A stretch of 28,112 bases of DNA from Hyaloraphidium curvatum (taxonomy: Eukaryota; Monoblepharomycota; Hyaloraphidiomycetes; Hyaloraphidiales; Hyaloraphidiaceae), in the NCBI GenBank assembly GCA_025558095.1, contig JAIVFI010000049.1, positions 1-28,112 of the forward strand, in the 5' to 3' direction. Position 1 is the stretch's first letter. Each line of letters starts with the position of its first letter. This document shows positions 7,967 to 18,459 of the stretch, piece after piece. The position numbers and the translations under genes are program-made. The notes beneath the pieces are model-generated. The model had not been told where the DNA came from. It was given only the letters and a program-made list of their open reading frames with translations, and made no database searches.

Positions 7967-10900
7967 ATGGACACCCTCGCCGCCGCGGCGGCCGCGCTGG
8001 AGCCCGTCGCGGGCCCAGGTGCCGGCGGTGACGTCGACTCGACCCCCGCCCCGCGCGCCGCGCCCAAGCCGCGCAGGCCCGCCGCCGGAGCCGCCCCCGC
8101 CCGGGAGACGGGAGAAAGGAAGCGGAAGAGCGCGGGGGAGGGCGAGGGCGGCGCCGCTGCGGGCCCCGTCGCCTCCGCCGGCGGCCTGCAGGGCCCACCG
8201 AAGCGTCGGATCGCCGCGACCAAGCCCCCGTCGGCCAAGGCGCCCGGCGAACCGGGGCGCAAGCAGCCGGCAGGCATACGCAAGAAGGATCTGGCATCGG
8301 CCGGTGCTCCGGCAGCCCGCGGAGGTGCGGCGGGCGCCCCGGACGCGGCGGGCTCGGGAGGCAGCGGAGCGACGCGCAGGAGCAAGGTTGGCGACGCCGT
8401 CGTCCTGCACGAGGCGTCCCCGGGCGGGAATGATGCCGCTGCATCCGGTGCCGGGGCTCGCGCTCGCGGAGGAGGTGCTGGGGGCGACGGCGACGGCGCG
8501 CGGACCGGAGCTCCGGCTGGAGGGACGCCGGTCAAGGCAGGAACCCCTCCCGGCGGTCAGGAAGCGCAGAATCCTGGCGGCCAGGGATCAGATGGATCCG
8601 CTCCCGCGGCAACGGCTGCCTCGGTCCCTCCGGCGGAGGCTCCGGCTCGACCGACGGCGCGGAAGCCAAAGAGGAAGCGCGCCGCCGAAGACGACGGGGA
8701 TGCGGAGCGAGCCGGTGCCGAGCCCGGTGCAGACGGCGCGGACGGAGGCTTGGGCCCCGCCGAGCGCAGCGAGCTCGAGGAGGCGCTCCGTTCCGGCCCC
8801 GCCGTGTCGGACGACCTGGAGCGCCGGGCCGCCCTCGCCGCGGACGAGGCCTGGAAGAACAGGGAGAACAGCGGGACCACGGACAGCATCTACGCCTCGC
8901 ACTTTGAGCACTACAAGCTCTGGTGCGGCGGGAACGGCGTGGAGCCCTTCCCCGTCCTGCCGGCCAAGGCGGTGCTGTTCGCCGACTGGACGATGAAGCG
9001 GCCGCGCCTCAAGTCCGGCGTGAGGAAGGGCTCGAAGAAGGGGCGCACGGCGGACCAGGGCCCAGCAACCCTGGCGGCTTTGGAAGAGCTGTTCGTCACG
9101 GGCACTCGGATTGGGCCGGGTGTGGTCGGGGGCGTTCTCAACGCCCTCGAGTTCTTGCGCAAGGCCACGGCCATCGACTTCCCCGAGGCCGATTTCCCGC
9201 AGGCCCACCGCCCGCTCCGAAGCGATCCTCGGGTGACGCGGATCGAGAAGCTCTCGAAGCAGAACAGCGCGTCGCGGCAGGCAAACTCGGAGGAGATCAA
9301 GTCGGCCGGCGGCGCGTCCAAGACCTACAACCAGCAGCAGTACCGCGACGTCGCGGACTACCATCTGCTGCGAGCGGCGAACGGCAAGAAGGCTGCCGTC
9401 ACGCCGCAGGAGGCCGCCGCGGGGGTGCGCAACCGGGCACTGCACTTGATCTCGGGATCCTTGGCGGATCGGTCGTCGGACGTGCGCCCGACCGCGCTCT
9501 CGGACGTGCAGTTGCGCGAGGTGACTCTCCCAAAGACTGATCGCATTGTGGAGGTGGGCAGTCAATCTCCGTGGGTCGCGTGAAGCTTCCTAACGCTTGT
9601 TTGCCCGCCCAGCTCGGCGTCATCCTCGACAACAGCTCGAAAACAAACAAGGAAGGGGAGATCTTCGAGAAGGCGATGTTGCGGAACCCGGACGTCCGGA
9701 TCTGCCCCATCAACTCGCTCGCCCTGCACAGCTATGCAACGTACCACATCCTACAGGAGCGGCCCTCGGAGCTTGCCCCCGTTTTTGACGCCAAGAGCCC
9801 GCCGTACGGCCGCAGGGACTGGTACAAGATCCCGCTGTTTCCTGGGAACGGAGAGAAGGGGGAGATCGCGTACAAGAGTGGGTGGCCGCGGACTTCCCGC
9901 CTCTCCGTGAACTCACGGGCCCTTCTCCGCCGCAGCGCACTGGAAAGCAGTCACGGGAGCACACACGGCGCTCGGGCTCTTCGACGTCACGAAGAAGACC
10001 CACGCTGGGCGCTCGTACGCTCCGCGTCGCGCGCATGCCAAGGACTGTCCCGACGAGGACATGATGGCCCTGGGGCGGTGGAGCAACGGCAAGATCTTCC
10101 GGGAGCGATACTTGACGTCGATGCCGTGGCCGGCGGTCATCGCGACCGCCGACTCCGACGCCTCCAACCCGGCGGCCTACTACGTCCCGCGTGCGCAGCT
10201 CGGTGGGTGCCGTCGAATTGACACCTGGCGAGGCGCCACTGACGCAGCACGATCGATCGCGTCGATCCTGCAGAGCCGCCTGCGGAGCTCCAGCAACGCA
10301 TCATGCCTTGGGCAGACGCCTCGCTCGCTGCGTACAAGGAGCGCCTCGAACTGGACCCGTCCAAGTACCGCGACCCGTGCTGTGAGATGACCTGCAAGAG
10401 GTTCATTTTGGAGCGGAAGGTGCGGGGCGTCCCTTTTCCTCGGTCGTGCGTGCATGCGGGCGGTTGCTGACCACCCTGCTTTACTCTTGCAGATCCTCCT
10501 TCAAGACGCCCCGGAGCTCATCAACCATTTCGCCCCCGAGTTCAGCAAGGACGGCTACGATGCGCACGCGGACGACGGCCTCCCCTTCGTCTTCAAGACC
10601 GAGCTCTTCCTCTCCACCGAGTACCTGGTATGGCACCGCGAAGCGCTCGCCAAGATCGGCGAGCTGCGCGAGGCCGTGCGCCACGTGGCTGGGCCGAAGG
10701 AGTTTGTGAACGCATCGTGCCGCTCTTTCAGCAGCAGAACCTACTCTTCGGGCGCCTCGAGGAGGCTGTCTCGCGCAAGCCGGACGGGGCGTCGGCAGAC
10801 CTGCGCACCGCGGTGCGCGAGGACGTGCGCGAGGACATGACCGTCCTCTACAACACGCTCGTGGAGACCCTCGACTCCACCATGGAGCAGGCCATGGAGC

Positions 10901-11790
10901 ATCTGACCGAGACGGTCACGGACGTGGTGCAGGACGTGTTCCGCAAGGCTGTGCCTTCCTTGGCGGCGGCCCTGCAGGCCCAGGTGCCGGCCGTCTCGGC
11001 CGGAAGCCCGGGCGTCTCCACCTCCTCCCCTTCGGCCCCGGCCCTCGCCAATCCATCGGCAACGGAGCTCCCGGTGCTCCTTCCCCGCCCGCAGCCCGTT
11101 TCCCAGGACGGTGGCGCCGGCCTGGGTGTTCCCCGCCCCCTGCTTTGCTTCCCCCGGCCTCCGAGCTTTCCCCCCTCCGGAAGCCCGGTCTCCGCCCTTG
11201 CTCCGCAGCCCAGCACCTCTGCAGCTCCCTCAGAACCTGCCCAGGGACCGGCAGCTGCCCCCTCGGCCGGCGCTGCGGCGGCAACGGGCCTCGACGCCGC
11301 CCAGGCGGAGAAGCGGGCGCTGGAGGCGTCGCGGCTGCGGCAAAAGTACGGAGCCAAGCTCCAGGGCATCGACATTGTTTTCCACAACGGGCAGATGGTA
11401 CCGGCGTACGAGCTTGCCGCCGGGAAGCTGTCGATCGAGGACGCCTACAACGAGATCTACGTCGGGCGCGATGGCAAGATCTCGGTGGAGGAGCTGGACA
11501 GGGACTTTGGGCCCAAGTGGCGGCGGAACAACAACCGCATCCAAACCGAATACGGAAGGCGGAAAGCGATCAAGGAGGAGCTGGAGAAGATCCGGCGCGG
11601 CCCGCCCGCAAAGTCGCCGACGGCGGCGCTCCGGGCCCTCAAGGACAGGTTCACGGACAATGGGGCGGAGCTGACGGCGCGGCAGGTGAGCGACCGGCTC
11701 CAGAAGGCGGCGCGGGACGCCGCCAAGGCTGCGAAGGAGGCGGCGGGCGGGGCGGGGACGGGTGCGGCCGCGCAGGGGGCTGCGGCGTGA
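7967..11790 (+). CDS. Crypton-like tyrosine recombinase with GCR1_C-like domain, copy 1
   Basis: Six exons: 7967-9520, 9613-9877, 9936-10202, 10274-10419, 10493-10675 and 10732-11790 (introns 92, 58, 71, 73 and 56 nt, all GT-AG, phases consistent), encoding 1,157 aa. Residues 1-290 are disordered with Lys/Arg clusters such as RKPKRKR, a likely nuclear signal. A core-binding helical domain covers about 290-450. The catalytic domain holds R502 (in LADRSSDVR), K528 (SSKTN), H629-A-G-R632, W655 (GRWSN) and Y665 (ERYL); spacings 26, 101, 3, 23 and 10 resemble Cre. A GCR1_C/Ndc10-associated DNA-binding domain lies at about 1030-1095 (FGPKWRR, TEYGRRKAIKEELEKI). The protein should cut and rejoin element ends in the nucleus. 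The ATG at 7967 was preferred over an in-frame one at 7832 because it lies in GCGCATGG after the repeats. Confidence 0.85.
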
Positions 11791-12088
11791 CGGAAGGCGG
11801 GTCTTCTTGGGACATGGGGCAGTAGCGAGGTAGCGGAGGATCTTTTCGTTCTTTTCCCTGTGTTTGGTTCGGTTCAAGAATTGTAGGCCTCAGAAATCCG
11901 GTCAATCCAGTCCAGTCTGCCAGCGGGCGGCGCCCGCGGGCTCGCAAAACCTCCAGGAGGCCGGCAAGGCCGCCAGTCGCGGGCACCCTGCGCTGGCAAG
12001 AGCCGCGCTGGGCTCGTTGTCCGATTTTGCGGTCCGTTGCCGCGCTGTATCGCGGGGGTAGAGGGGTGGCGGCGAACCCACGGCACTG
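11791..12088 (+). other. 3' flank of the recombinase gene, copy 1
   Basis: No gene seen. A T-rich stretch (11840-11870, TTTTCGTTCTTTTCC) soon after the stop codon probably lies in the 3' untranslated region. Open frames in this GC-rich stretch on both strands have no recognisable domain. Confidence 0.5.
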
Positions 12089-12435
12089 CCCCCCCACATC
12101 CCCCTCCCGCCGGCGGGAACCCCCGGAAAATCCGAACGGCCAGCGAGTTCAATACCGCGGGCACCTCGAACGGGGATTTGTCCGGCCCTTCGACCCATCC
12201 ATCCCGTGTTTCGCCTCCGGAAGAACCGGCGCCCGACCGACGGTCCCCCACATCCCCCCTCCCGCCGGCGACAGCTCCCGGAAAACCCCAACGGCCAGCG
12301 AGCCCAATGCCGTGGGCACCTCGAACGGCGATTTGTCGAGGCTTCGACCCGTCCGCCCGGTGTTTCGCCTCGAAGAGCCGGCTTCCGCCAGACGGCCCTC
12401 CCCATCCCCCCTCCCGCCGCCCTCCGGTCCCTCTG
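12089..12435 (+). repeat. three degenerate ~153-bp direct repeats in the element tail, copy 1
   Basis: Units start near 12089, 12244 and 12396 (offsets 152-155 bp); the third is partial. Shared words include CCCCACATCC, CTCCCGCCGG, AACGGCCAGCGAG, GGGCACCTCGAACGG and GTGTTTCGCCTC. The units differ at many bases, so they are older than the duplication of the whole element. Confidence 0.75.
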
Positions 12436-12901
12436 GGAGCTGGTCCAAACCGGTGCAGCAACGGTGCCCGGCCTCGGCGCGACGCACGCCGGCCGGCGGA
12501 CCCGGCGGCGCCGCGGGAACACGGCACCTCCCGCGGGGGGTTCCCGCCCGCGGCCGCAATTGCGGGCTCCCCCACCGCCACGCCCGCCGCCGCGGGCCCG
12601 CACGCCGGGGCGCCGCACGGCCCGACCGGTGCCGGAGTCGCAGCGCCGCGCGGCGGCCCGGGGGGAGCGGCGGTGCGGCGCGCGGGAGCGCGGCCGGCTT
12701 CGCCCCTCCGCGGTCGGGGCCAAACACCGCCGCCGCCGCGGCCGCCGCCGACCACGGCGCCGCGCAGGCGGATCCCGCGGCCGCGCTGCAGGCCGGGCGG
12801 GCGGGGGGCGGCGGCCGTGGGGCAGCGGGGGAAAGGCGGTCCGGCTCCGGGGGAATGTTACACGCCCTGGGTGGGTTCGAGTCTGGCGGGGCCAATTAGA
12901 G
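12436..12901 (+). other. GC-rich non-coding tail of copy 1
   Basis: Long overlapping open frames occur here in several phases on both strands, a result of the extreme GC content; none has a domain or matches a gene in another way. I see no RNA gene. The word GGGAATGTTA at 12851-12860 foreshadows one arm of the palindrome at 12921-12946. Confidence 0.5.
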
Positions 12902-13024
12902 CTGACCGCGGAACTGGCCGGGGAATGTTATGCGCATAACATTCCCTGCGGTCAGGGCGGCTAACGATCGGGCGGTCAGGTCTAGTTCAATTAGGCGGCG
13001 GTCAGGGGTTTGGGGGCTGACCAC
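12902..13024 (+). promoter_or_regulatory. right subterminal motif cluster of copy 1
   Basis: The 8-mer GCGGTCAG or its reverse complement occurs at 12902-12909, 12948-12955, 12972-12979 and 12998-13005, with a one-base variant at 13017-13024. TTAGGCGG (12991-12998) and GGCTAAC (12959-12965) match words at the left end. The clustering suggests binding sites for the recombinase or its GCR1_C-like domain. Confidence 0.55.
12921..12946 (+). repeat. perfect 26-bp palindrome near the right end, copy 1
   Basis: GGGAATGTTATGC is followed directly by its exact reverse complement with no spacer. It is bracketed by inverted CTGACCGC (12902-12909) and GCGGTCAG (12948-12955). It lies about 90 bp from the right boundary and could be a dimer-binding site or a hairpin. 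Confidence 0.95.
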
Positions 13025-13035
13025 GGTGCACACAC

Positions 13036-13038
13036 ACA
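13036..13038 (+). other. internal ACA core at the junction of the two copies
   Basis: The right end of copy 1 (a short CA repeat) meets the left end of copy 2 (GAGCATAATAATC) with only one ACA between them, as expected for a joined attR-attL type junction of a tyrosine-recombinase element. Confidence 0.55.
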
Positions 13039-13321
13039 GAGCATAATAATCACGGGCTTAGGCGGACGGTCAGGTCCGCGGCCAGGCTAACCGGGCGGGC
13101 GGCCAGCTCTAACGCGCTGACCGCACAAACGCTACCCCGAAGCAACCGCCCGAACGCGGGCAAACACCCCCGCGCGGGCCCCGCCGACAGCGCAGAGCCG
13201 GACAGCTGTCGCGCGCCGAGCTCCCCGGGCCGGCGCTTCGCGCCGCGGAGGCCCGGTGCGCGAGCGGCGCCGCATCGCCCGCGGGCAAACGCTGACAGGT
13301 CGCGCGCGCGGGTTCCCCCGC

Positions 13322-13387
13322 GGTCCTCCCGCGCCGCGGTCCTCCCGCGCCGCGGACCCCATAGATTCGGCGGACCCCATAGATTCG
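13322..13387 (+). repeat. two short tandem repeat pairs before the recombinase ATG, copy 2
   Basis: Same two repeated units as at 7898-7963, here ending 3 bp before the ATG at 13391. Confidence 0.85.
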
Positions 13388-13390
13388 CGC

Positions 13391-16300
13391 ATGGACACCC
13401 TCGCCGCCGCGGCGGCCGCGCTGGAGCCCGTCGCGGGCCCAGGTGCCGGCGGTGACGTCGACTCGACCCCCGCCCCGCGCGCCGCGCCCAAGCCGCGCAG
13501 GCCCGCCGCCGGAGCCGCCCCCGCCCGGGAGACGGGAGAAAGGAAGCGGAAGAGCGCGGGGGAGGGCGAGGGCGGCGCCGCTGCGGGCCCCGTCGCCTCC
13601 GCCGGCGGCCTGCAGGGCCCACCGAAGCGTCGGATCGCCGCGACCAAGCCCCCGTCGGCCAAGGCGCCCGGCGAACCGGGGCGCAAGCAGCCGGCAGGCA
13701 TACGCAAGAAGGATCTGGCATCGGCCGGTGCTCCGGCAGCCCGCGGAGGTGCGGCGGGCGCCCCGGACGCGGCGGGCTCGGGAGGCAGCGGAGCGACGCG
13801 CAGGAGCAAGGTTGGCGACGCCGTCGTCCTGCACGAGGCGTCCCCGGGCGGGAATGATGCCGCTGCATCCGGTGCCGGGGCTCGCGCTCGCGGAGGAGGT
13901 GCTGGGGGCGACGGCGACGGCGCGCGGACCGGAGCTCCGGCTGGAGGGGCGCCGGTCAAGGCAGGAACCCCTCCCGGCGGTCAGGAAGCGCAGAATCCTG
14001 GCGGCCAGGGATCAGATGGATCCGCTCCCGCGGCAACGGCTGCCTCGGTCCCTCCGGCGGAGGCTCCGGCTCGACCGACGGCGCGGAAGCCAAAGAGGAA
14101 GCGCGCCGCCGAAGACGACGGGGATGCGGAGCGAGCCGGTGCCGAGCCCGGTGCAGACGGCGCGGACGGAGGCTTGGGCCCCGCCGAGCGCAGCGAGCTC
14201 GAGGAGGCGCTCCGTTCCGGCCCCGCCGTGTCGGACGACCTGGAGCGCCGGGCCGCCCTCGCCGCGGACGAGGCCTGGAAGAACAGGGAGAACAGCGGGA
14301 CCACGGACAGCATCTACGCCTCGCACTTTGAGCACTACAAGCTCTGGTGCGGCGGGAACGGCGTGGAGCCCTTCCCCGTCCTGCCGGCCAAGGCGGTGCT
14401 GTTCGCCGACTGGACGATGAAGCGGCCGCGCCTCAAGTCCGGCGTGAGGAAGGGCTCGAAGAAGGGGCGCACGGCGGACCAGGGCCCAGCAACCCTGGCG
14501 GCTTTGGAAGAGCTGTTCGTCACGGGCACTCGGATTGGGCCGGGTGTGGTCGGGGGCGTTCTCAACGCCCTCGAGTTCTTGCGCAAGGCCACGGCCATCG
14601 ACTTCCCCGAGGCCGATTTCCCGCAGGCCCACCGCCCGCTCCGAAGCGATCCTCGGGTGACGCGGATCGAGAAGCTCTCGAAGCAGAACAGCGCGTCGCG
14701 GCAGGCAAACTCGGAGGAGATCAAGTCGGCCGGCGGCGCGTCCAAGACCTACAACCAGCAGCAGTACCGCGACGTCGCGGACTACCATCTGCTGCGAGCG
14801 GCGAACGGCAAGAAGGCTGCCGTCACGCCGCAGGAGGCCGCCGCGGGGGTGCGCAACCGGGCACTGCACTTGATCTCGGGATCCTTGGCGGATCGGTCGT
14901 CGGACGTGCGCCCGACCGCGCTCTCGGACGTGCAGTTGCGCGAGGTGACTCTCCCAAAGACTGATCGCATTGTGGAGGTGGGCAGTCAATCTCCGTGGGT
15001 CGCGTGAAGCTTCCTAACGCTTGTTTGCCCGCCCAGCTCGGCGTCATCCTCGACAACAGCTCGAAAACAAACAAGGAAGGGGAGATCTTCGAGAAGGCGA
15101 TGTTGCGGAACCCGGACGTCCGGATCTGCCCCATCAACTCGCTCGCCCTGCACAGCTATGCAACGTACCACATCCTACAGGAGCGGCCCTCGGAGCTTGC
15201 CCCCGTTTTTGACGCCAAGAGCCCGCCGTACGGCCGCAGGGACTGGTACAAGATCCCGCTGTTTCCTGGGAACGGAGAGAAGGGGGAGATCGCGTACAAG
15301 AGTGGGTGGCCGCGGACTTCCCGCCTCTCCGTGAACTCACGGGCCCTTCTCCGCCGCAGCGCACTGGAAAGCAGTCACGGGAGCACACACGGCGCTCGGG
15401 CTCTTCGACGTCACGAAGAAGACCCACGCTGGGCGCTCGTACGCTCCGCGTCGCGCGCATGCCAAGGACTGTCCCGACGAGGACATGATGGCCCTGGGGC
15501 GGTGGAGCAACGGCAAGATCTTCCGGGAGCGATACTTGACGTCGATGCCGTGGCCGGCGGTCATCGCGACCGCCGACTCCGACGCCTCCAACCCGGCGGC
15601 CTACTACGTCCCGCGTGCGCAGCTCGGTGGGTGCCGTCGAATTGACACCTGGCGAGGCGCCACTGACGCAGCACGATCGATCGCGTCGATCCTGCAGAGC
15701 CGCCTGCGGAGCTCCAGCAACGCATCATGCCTTGGGCAGACGCCTCGCTCGCTGCGTACAAGGAGCGCCTCGAACTGGACCCGTCCAAGTACCGCGACCC
15801 GTGCTGTGAGATGACCTGCAAGAGGTTCATTTTGGAGCGGAAGGTGCGGGGCGTCCCTTTTCCTCGGTCGTGCGTGCATGCGGGCGGTTGCTGACCACCC
15901 TGCTTTACTCTTGCAGATCCTCCTTCAAGACGCCCCGGAGCTCATCAACCATTTCGCCCCCGAGTTCAGCAAGGACGGCTACGATGCGCACGCGGACGAC
16001 GGCCTCCCCTTCGTCTTCAAGACCGAGCTCTTCCTCTCCACCGAGTACCTGGTATGGCACCGCGAAGCGCTCGCCAAGATCGGCGAGCTGCGCGAGGCCG
16101 TGCGCCACGTGGCTGGGCCGAAGGAGTTTGTGAACGCATCGTGCCGCTCTTTCAGCAGCAGAACCTACTCTTCGGGCGCCTCGAGGAGGCTGTCTCGCGC
16201 AAGCCGGACGGGGCGTCGGCAGACCTGCGCACCGCGGTGCGCGAGGACGTGCGCGAGGACATGACCGTCCTCTACAACACGCTCGTGGAGACCCTCGACT

Positions 16301-17214
16301 CCACCATGGAGCAGGCCATGGAGCATCTGACCGAGACGGTCACGGACGTGGTGCAGGACGTGTTCCGCAAGGCTGTGCCTTCCTTGGCGGCGGCCCTGCA
16401 GGCCCAGGTGCCGGCCGTCTCGGCCGGAAGCCCGGGCGTCTCCACCTCCTCCCCTTCGGCCCCGGCCCTCGCCAATCCATCGGCAACGGAGCTCCCGGTG
16501 CTCCTTCCCCGCCCGCAGCCCGTTTCCCAGGACGGTGGCGCCGGCCTGGGTGTTCCCCGCCCCCTGCTTTGCTTCCCCCGGCCTCCGAGCTTTCCCCCCT
16601 CCGGAAGCCCGGTCTCCGCCCTTGCTCCGCAGCCCAGCACCTCTGCAGCTCCCTCAGAACCTGCCCAGGGACCGGCAGCTGCCCCCTCGGCCGGCGCTGC
16701 GGCGGCAACGGGCCTCGACGCCGCCCAGGCGGAGAAGCGGGCGCTGGAGGCGTCGCGGCTGCGGCAAAAGTACGGAGCCAAGCTCCAGGGCATCGACATT
16801 GTTTTCCACAACGGGCAGATGGTACCGGCGTACGAGCTTGCCGCCGGGAAGCTGTCGATCGAGGACGCCTACAACGAGATCTACGTCGGGCGCGATGGCA
16901 AGATCTCGGTGGAGGAGCTGGACAGGGACTTTGGGCCCAAGTGGCGGCGGAACAACAACCGCATCCAAACCGAATACGGAAGGCGGAAAGCGATCAAGGA
17001 GGAGCTGGAGAAGATCCGGCGCGGCCCGCCCGCAAAGTCGCCGACGGCGGCGCTCCGGGCCCTCAAGGACAGGTTCACGGACAATGGGGCGGAGCTGACG
17101 GCGCGGCAGGTGAGCGACCGGCTCCAGAAGGCGGCGCGGGACGCCGCCAAGGCTGCGAAGGAGGCGGCGGGCGGGGCGGGGACGGGTGCGGCCGCGCAGG
17201 GGGCTGCGGCGTGA
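13391..17214 (+). CDS. Crypton-like tyrosine recombinase with GCR1_C-like domain, copy 2
   Basis: Exons 13391-14944, 15037-15301, 15360-15626, 15698-15843, 15917-16099 and 16156-17214 encode 1,157 aa, identical to copy 1 except Thr187 to Ala in the disordered N-terminal region. The catalytic residues (R502, K528, H629, R632, W655, Y665) and the C-terminal GCR1_C-like domain are all intact, so both copies could make active protein. Splice sites are unchanged. Since the copies are adjacent, read-through or recombination between them could release one unit as a circle. The function is inferred from family and residue pattern. Confidence 0.85.
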
Positions 17215-17512
17215 CGGAAGGCGGGTCTTCTTGGGACATGGGGCAGTAGCGAGGTAGCGGAGGATCTTTTCGTTCTTTTCCCTGTGTTTGGTTCGGTTCA
17301 AGAATTGTAGGCCTCAGAAATCCGGTCAATCCAGTCCAGTCTGCCAGCGGGCGGCGCCCGCGGGCTCGCAAAACCTCCAGGAGGCCGGCAAGGCCGCCAG
17401 TCGCGGGCACCCTGCGCTGGCAAGAGCCGCGCTGGGCTCGTTGTCCGATTTTGCGGTCCGTTGCCGCGCTGTATCGCGGGGGTAGAGGGGTGGCGGCGAA
17501 CCCACGGCACTG
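17215..17512 (+). other. 3' flank of the recombinase gene, copy 2
   Basis: Identical to 11791-12088; no gene seen. Confidence 0.5.
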
Positions 17513-17859
17513 CCCCCCCACATCCCCCTCCCGCCGGCGGGAACCCCCGGAAAATCCGAACGGCCAGCGAGTTCAATACCGCGGGCACCTCGAACGGGGA
17601 TTTGTCCGGCCCTTCGACCCATCCATCCCGTGTTTCGCCTCCGGAAGAACCGGCGCCCGACCGACGGTCCCCCACATCCCCCCTCCCGCCGGCGACAGCT
17701 CCCGGAAAACCCCAACGGCCAGCGAGCCCAATGCCGTGGGCACCTCGAACGGCGATTTGTCGAGGCTTCGACCCGTCCGCCCGGTGTTTCGCCTCGAAGA
17801 GCCGGCTTCCGCCAGACGGCCCTCCCCATCCCCCCTCCCGCCGCCCTCCGGTCCCTCTG
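17513..17859 (+). repeat. three degenerate ~153-bp direct repeats in the element tail, copy 2
   Basis: Same repeats as at 12089-12435, with the same internal differences between units. Confidence 0.75.
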
Positions 17860-18325
17860 GGAGCTGGTCCAAACCGGTGCAGCAACGGTGCCCGGCCTCG
17901 GCGCGACGCACGCCGGCCGGCGGACCCGGCGGCGCCGCGGGAACACGGCACCTCCCGCGGGGGGTTCCCGCCCGCGGCCGCAATTGCGGGCTCCCCCACC
18001 GCCACGCCCGCCGCCGCGGGCCCGCACGCCGGGGCGCCGCACGGCCCGACCGGTGCCGGAGTCGCAGCGCCGCGCGGCGGCCCGGGGGGAGCGGCGGTGC
18101 GGCGCGCGGGAGCGCGGCCGGCTTCGCCCCTCCGCGGTCGGGGCCAAACACCGCCGCCGCCGCGGCCGCCGCCGACCACGGCGCCGCGCAGGCGGATCCC
18201 GCGGCCGCGCTGCAGGCCGGGCGGGCGGGGGGCGGCGGCCGTGGGGCAGCGGGGGAAAGGCGGTCCGGCTCCGGGGGAATGTTACACGCCCTGGGTGGGT
18301 TCGAGTCTGGCGGGGCCAATTAGAG
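17860..18325 (+). other. GC-rich non-coding tail of copy 2
   Basis: Counterpart of 12436-12901. Open frames on both strands have no recognisable domain; no RNA gene seen. Confidence 0.5.
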
Positions 18326-18448
18326 CTGACCGCGGAACTGGCCGGGGAATGTTATGCGCATAACATTCCCTGCGGTCAGGGCGGCTAACGATCGGGCGGT
18401 CAGGTCTAGTTCAATTAGGCGGCGGTCAGGGGTTTGGGGGCTGACCAC
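18326..18448 (+). promoter_or_regulatory. right subterminal motif cluster of copy 2
   Basis: Counterpart of 12902-13024, with the same four GCGGTCAG words and the variant near the boundary. Confidence 0.55.
18345..18370 (+). repeat. perfect 26-bp palindrome near the right end, copy 2
   Basis: Same palindrome as at 12921-12946, bracketed by CTGACCGC (18326-18333) and GCGGTCAG (18372-18379). Confidence 0.95.
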
Positions 18449-18459
18449 GGTGCACACAC

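Larger units (their letters stand above)
7612..13035 (+). mobile_element. Crypton-like tyrosine-recombinase transposon, copy 1
   Basis: This is a unit of 5,424 bp repeated immediately at 13036-18459 in the same orientation. It has no terminal inverted repeats and no DDE transposase, reverse transcriptase or helicase. Its only gene encodes a tyrosine recombinase with a C-terminal GCR1_C-like domain, the known make-up of fungal Cryptons, which are thought to move as circles through site-specific recombination. The unit begins at a 3-bp ACA that also occurs at the copy-copy junction and at the far right end, as expected for a recombination core. Order: short left end with GGTCAG motifs, tandem repeats just before the ATG, six-exon gene, 1.2-kb non-coding tail with degenerate repeats, then the right end with a palindrome and GCGGTCAG cluster. 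Confidence 0.85.
13036..18459 (+). mobile_element. Crypton-like tyrosine-recombinase transposon, copy 2
   Basis: This is a head-to-tail duplicate of the unit at 7612-13035, offset by exactly 5,424 bp throughout, so I see no indel between copies. I found a single substitution (A8525 to G13949). Identity extends through the ACA at 18460-18462 and then ends: the flank continues CGAAAAGC rather than GAGCAT. All parts of copy 1 recur: left motifs at 13058-13124, the leader repeats, the gene, the tail repeats, the palindrome and the right motif cluster. Confidence 0.85.

Noticed and set aside
7626-8535. Long minus-strand open frames over the element's left part (repeated at 13050-13959)
   Set aside because: They mirror the recombinase first exon in a very GC-rich sequence, lack any domain, and are Arg/Pro/Ala-rich as expected of shadow frames.
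11455-11510. EF-hand-like loop (GRDGKISVEEL) in the recombinase
   Set aside because: The acidic residues expected at loop positions 1 and 3 are missing, and the stretch fits the GCR1_C-like domain better.
12865-12895. Possible tRNA remnant (GGGTTCGAGTC and a following CCA) near the element's right end
   Set aside because: The T-stem does not pair (G opposite G) and no anticodon or D-arm could be found upstream.
11874-12964. Overlapping open frames of 250-300 aa on both strands in the element tail as a second element gene
   Set aside because: Several phases are open at once, none has a domain, and the degenerate 153-bp repeats run through them at periods (152-155 bp) that are not constant multiples of three.
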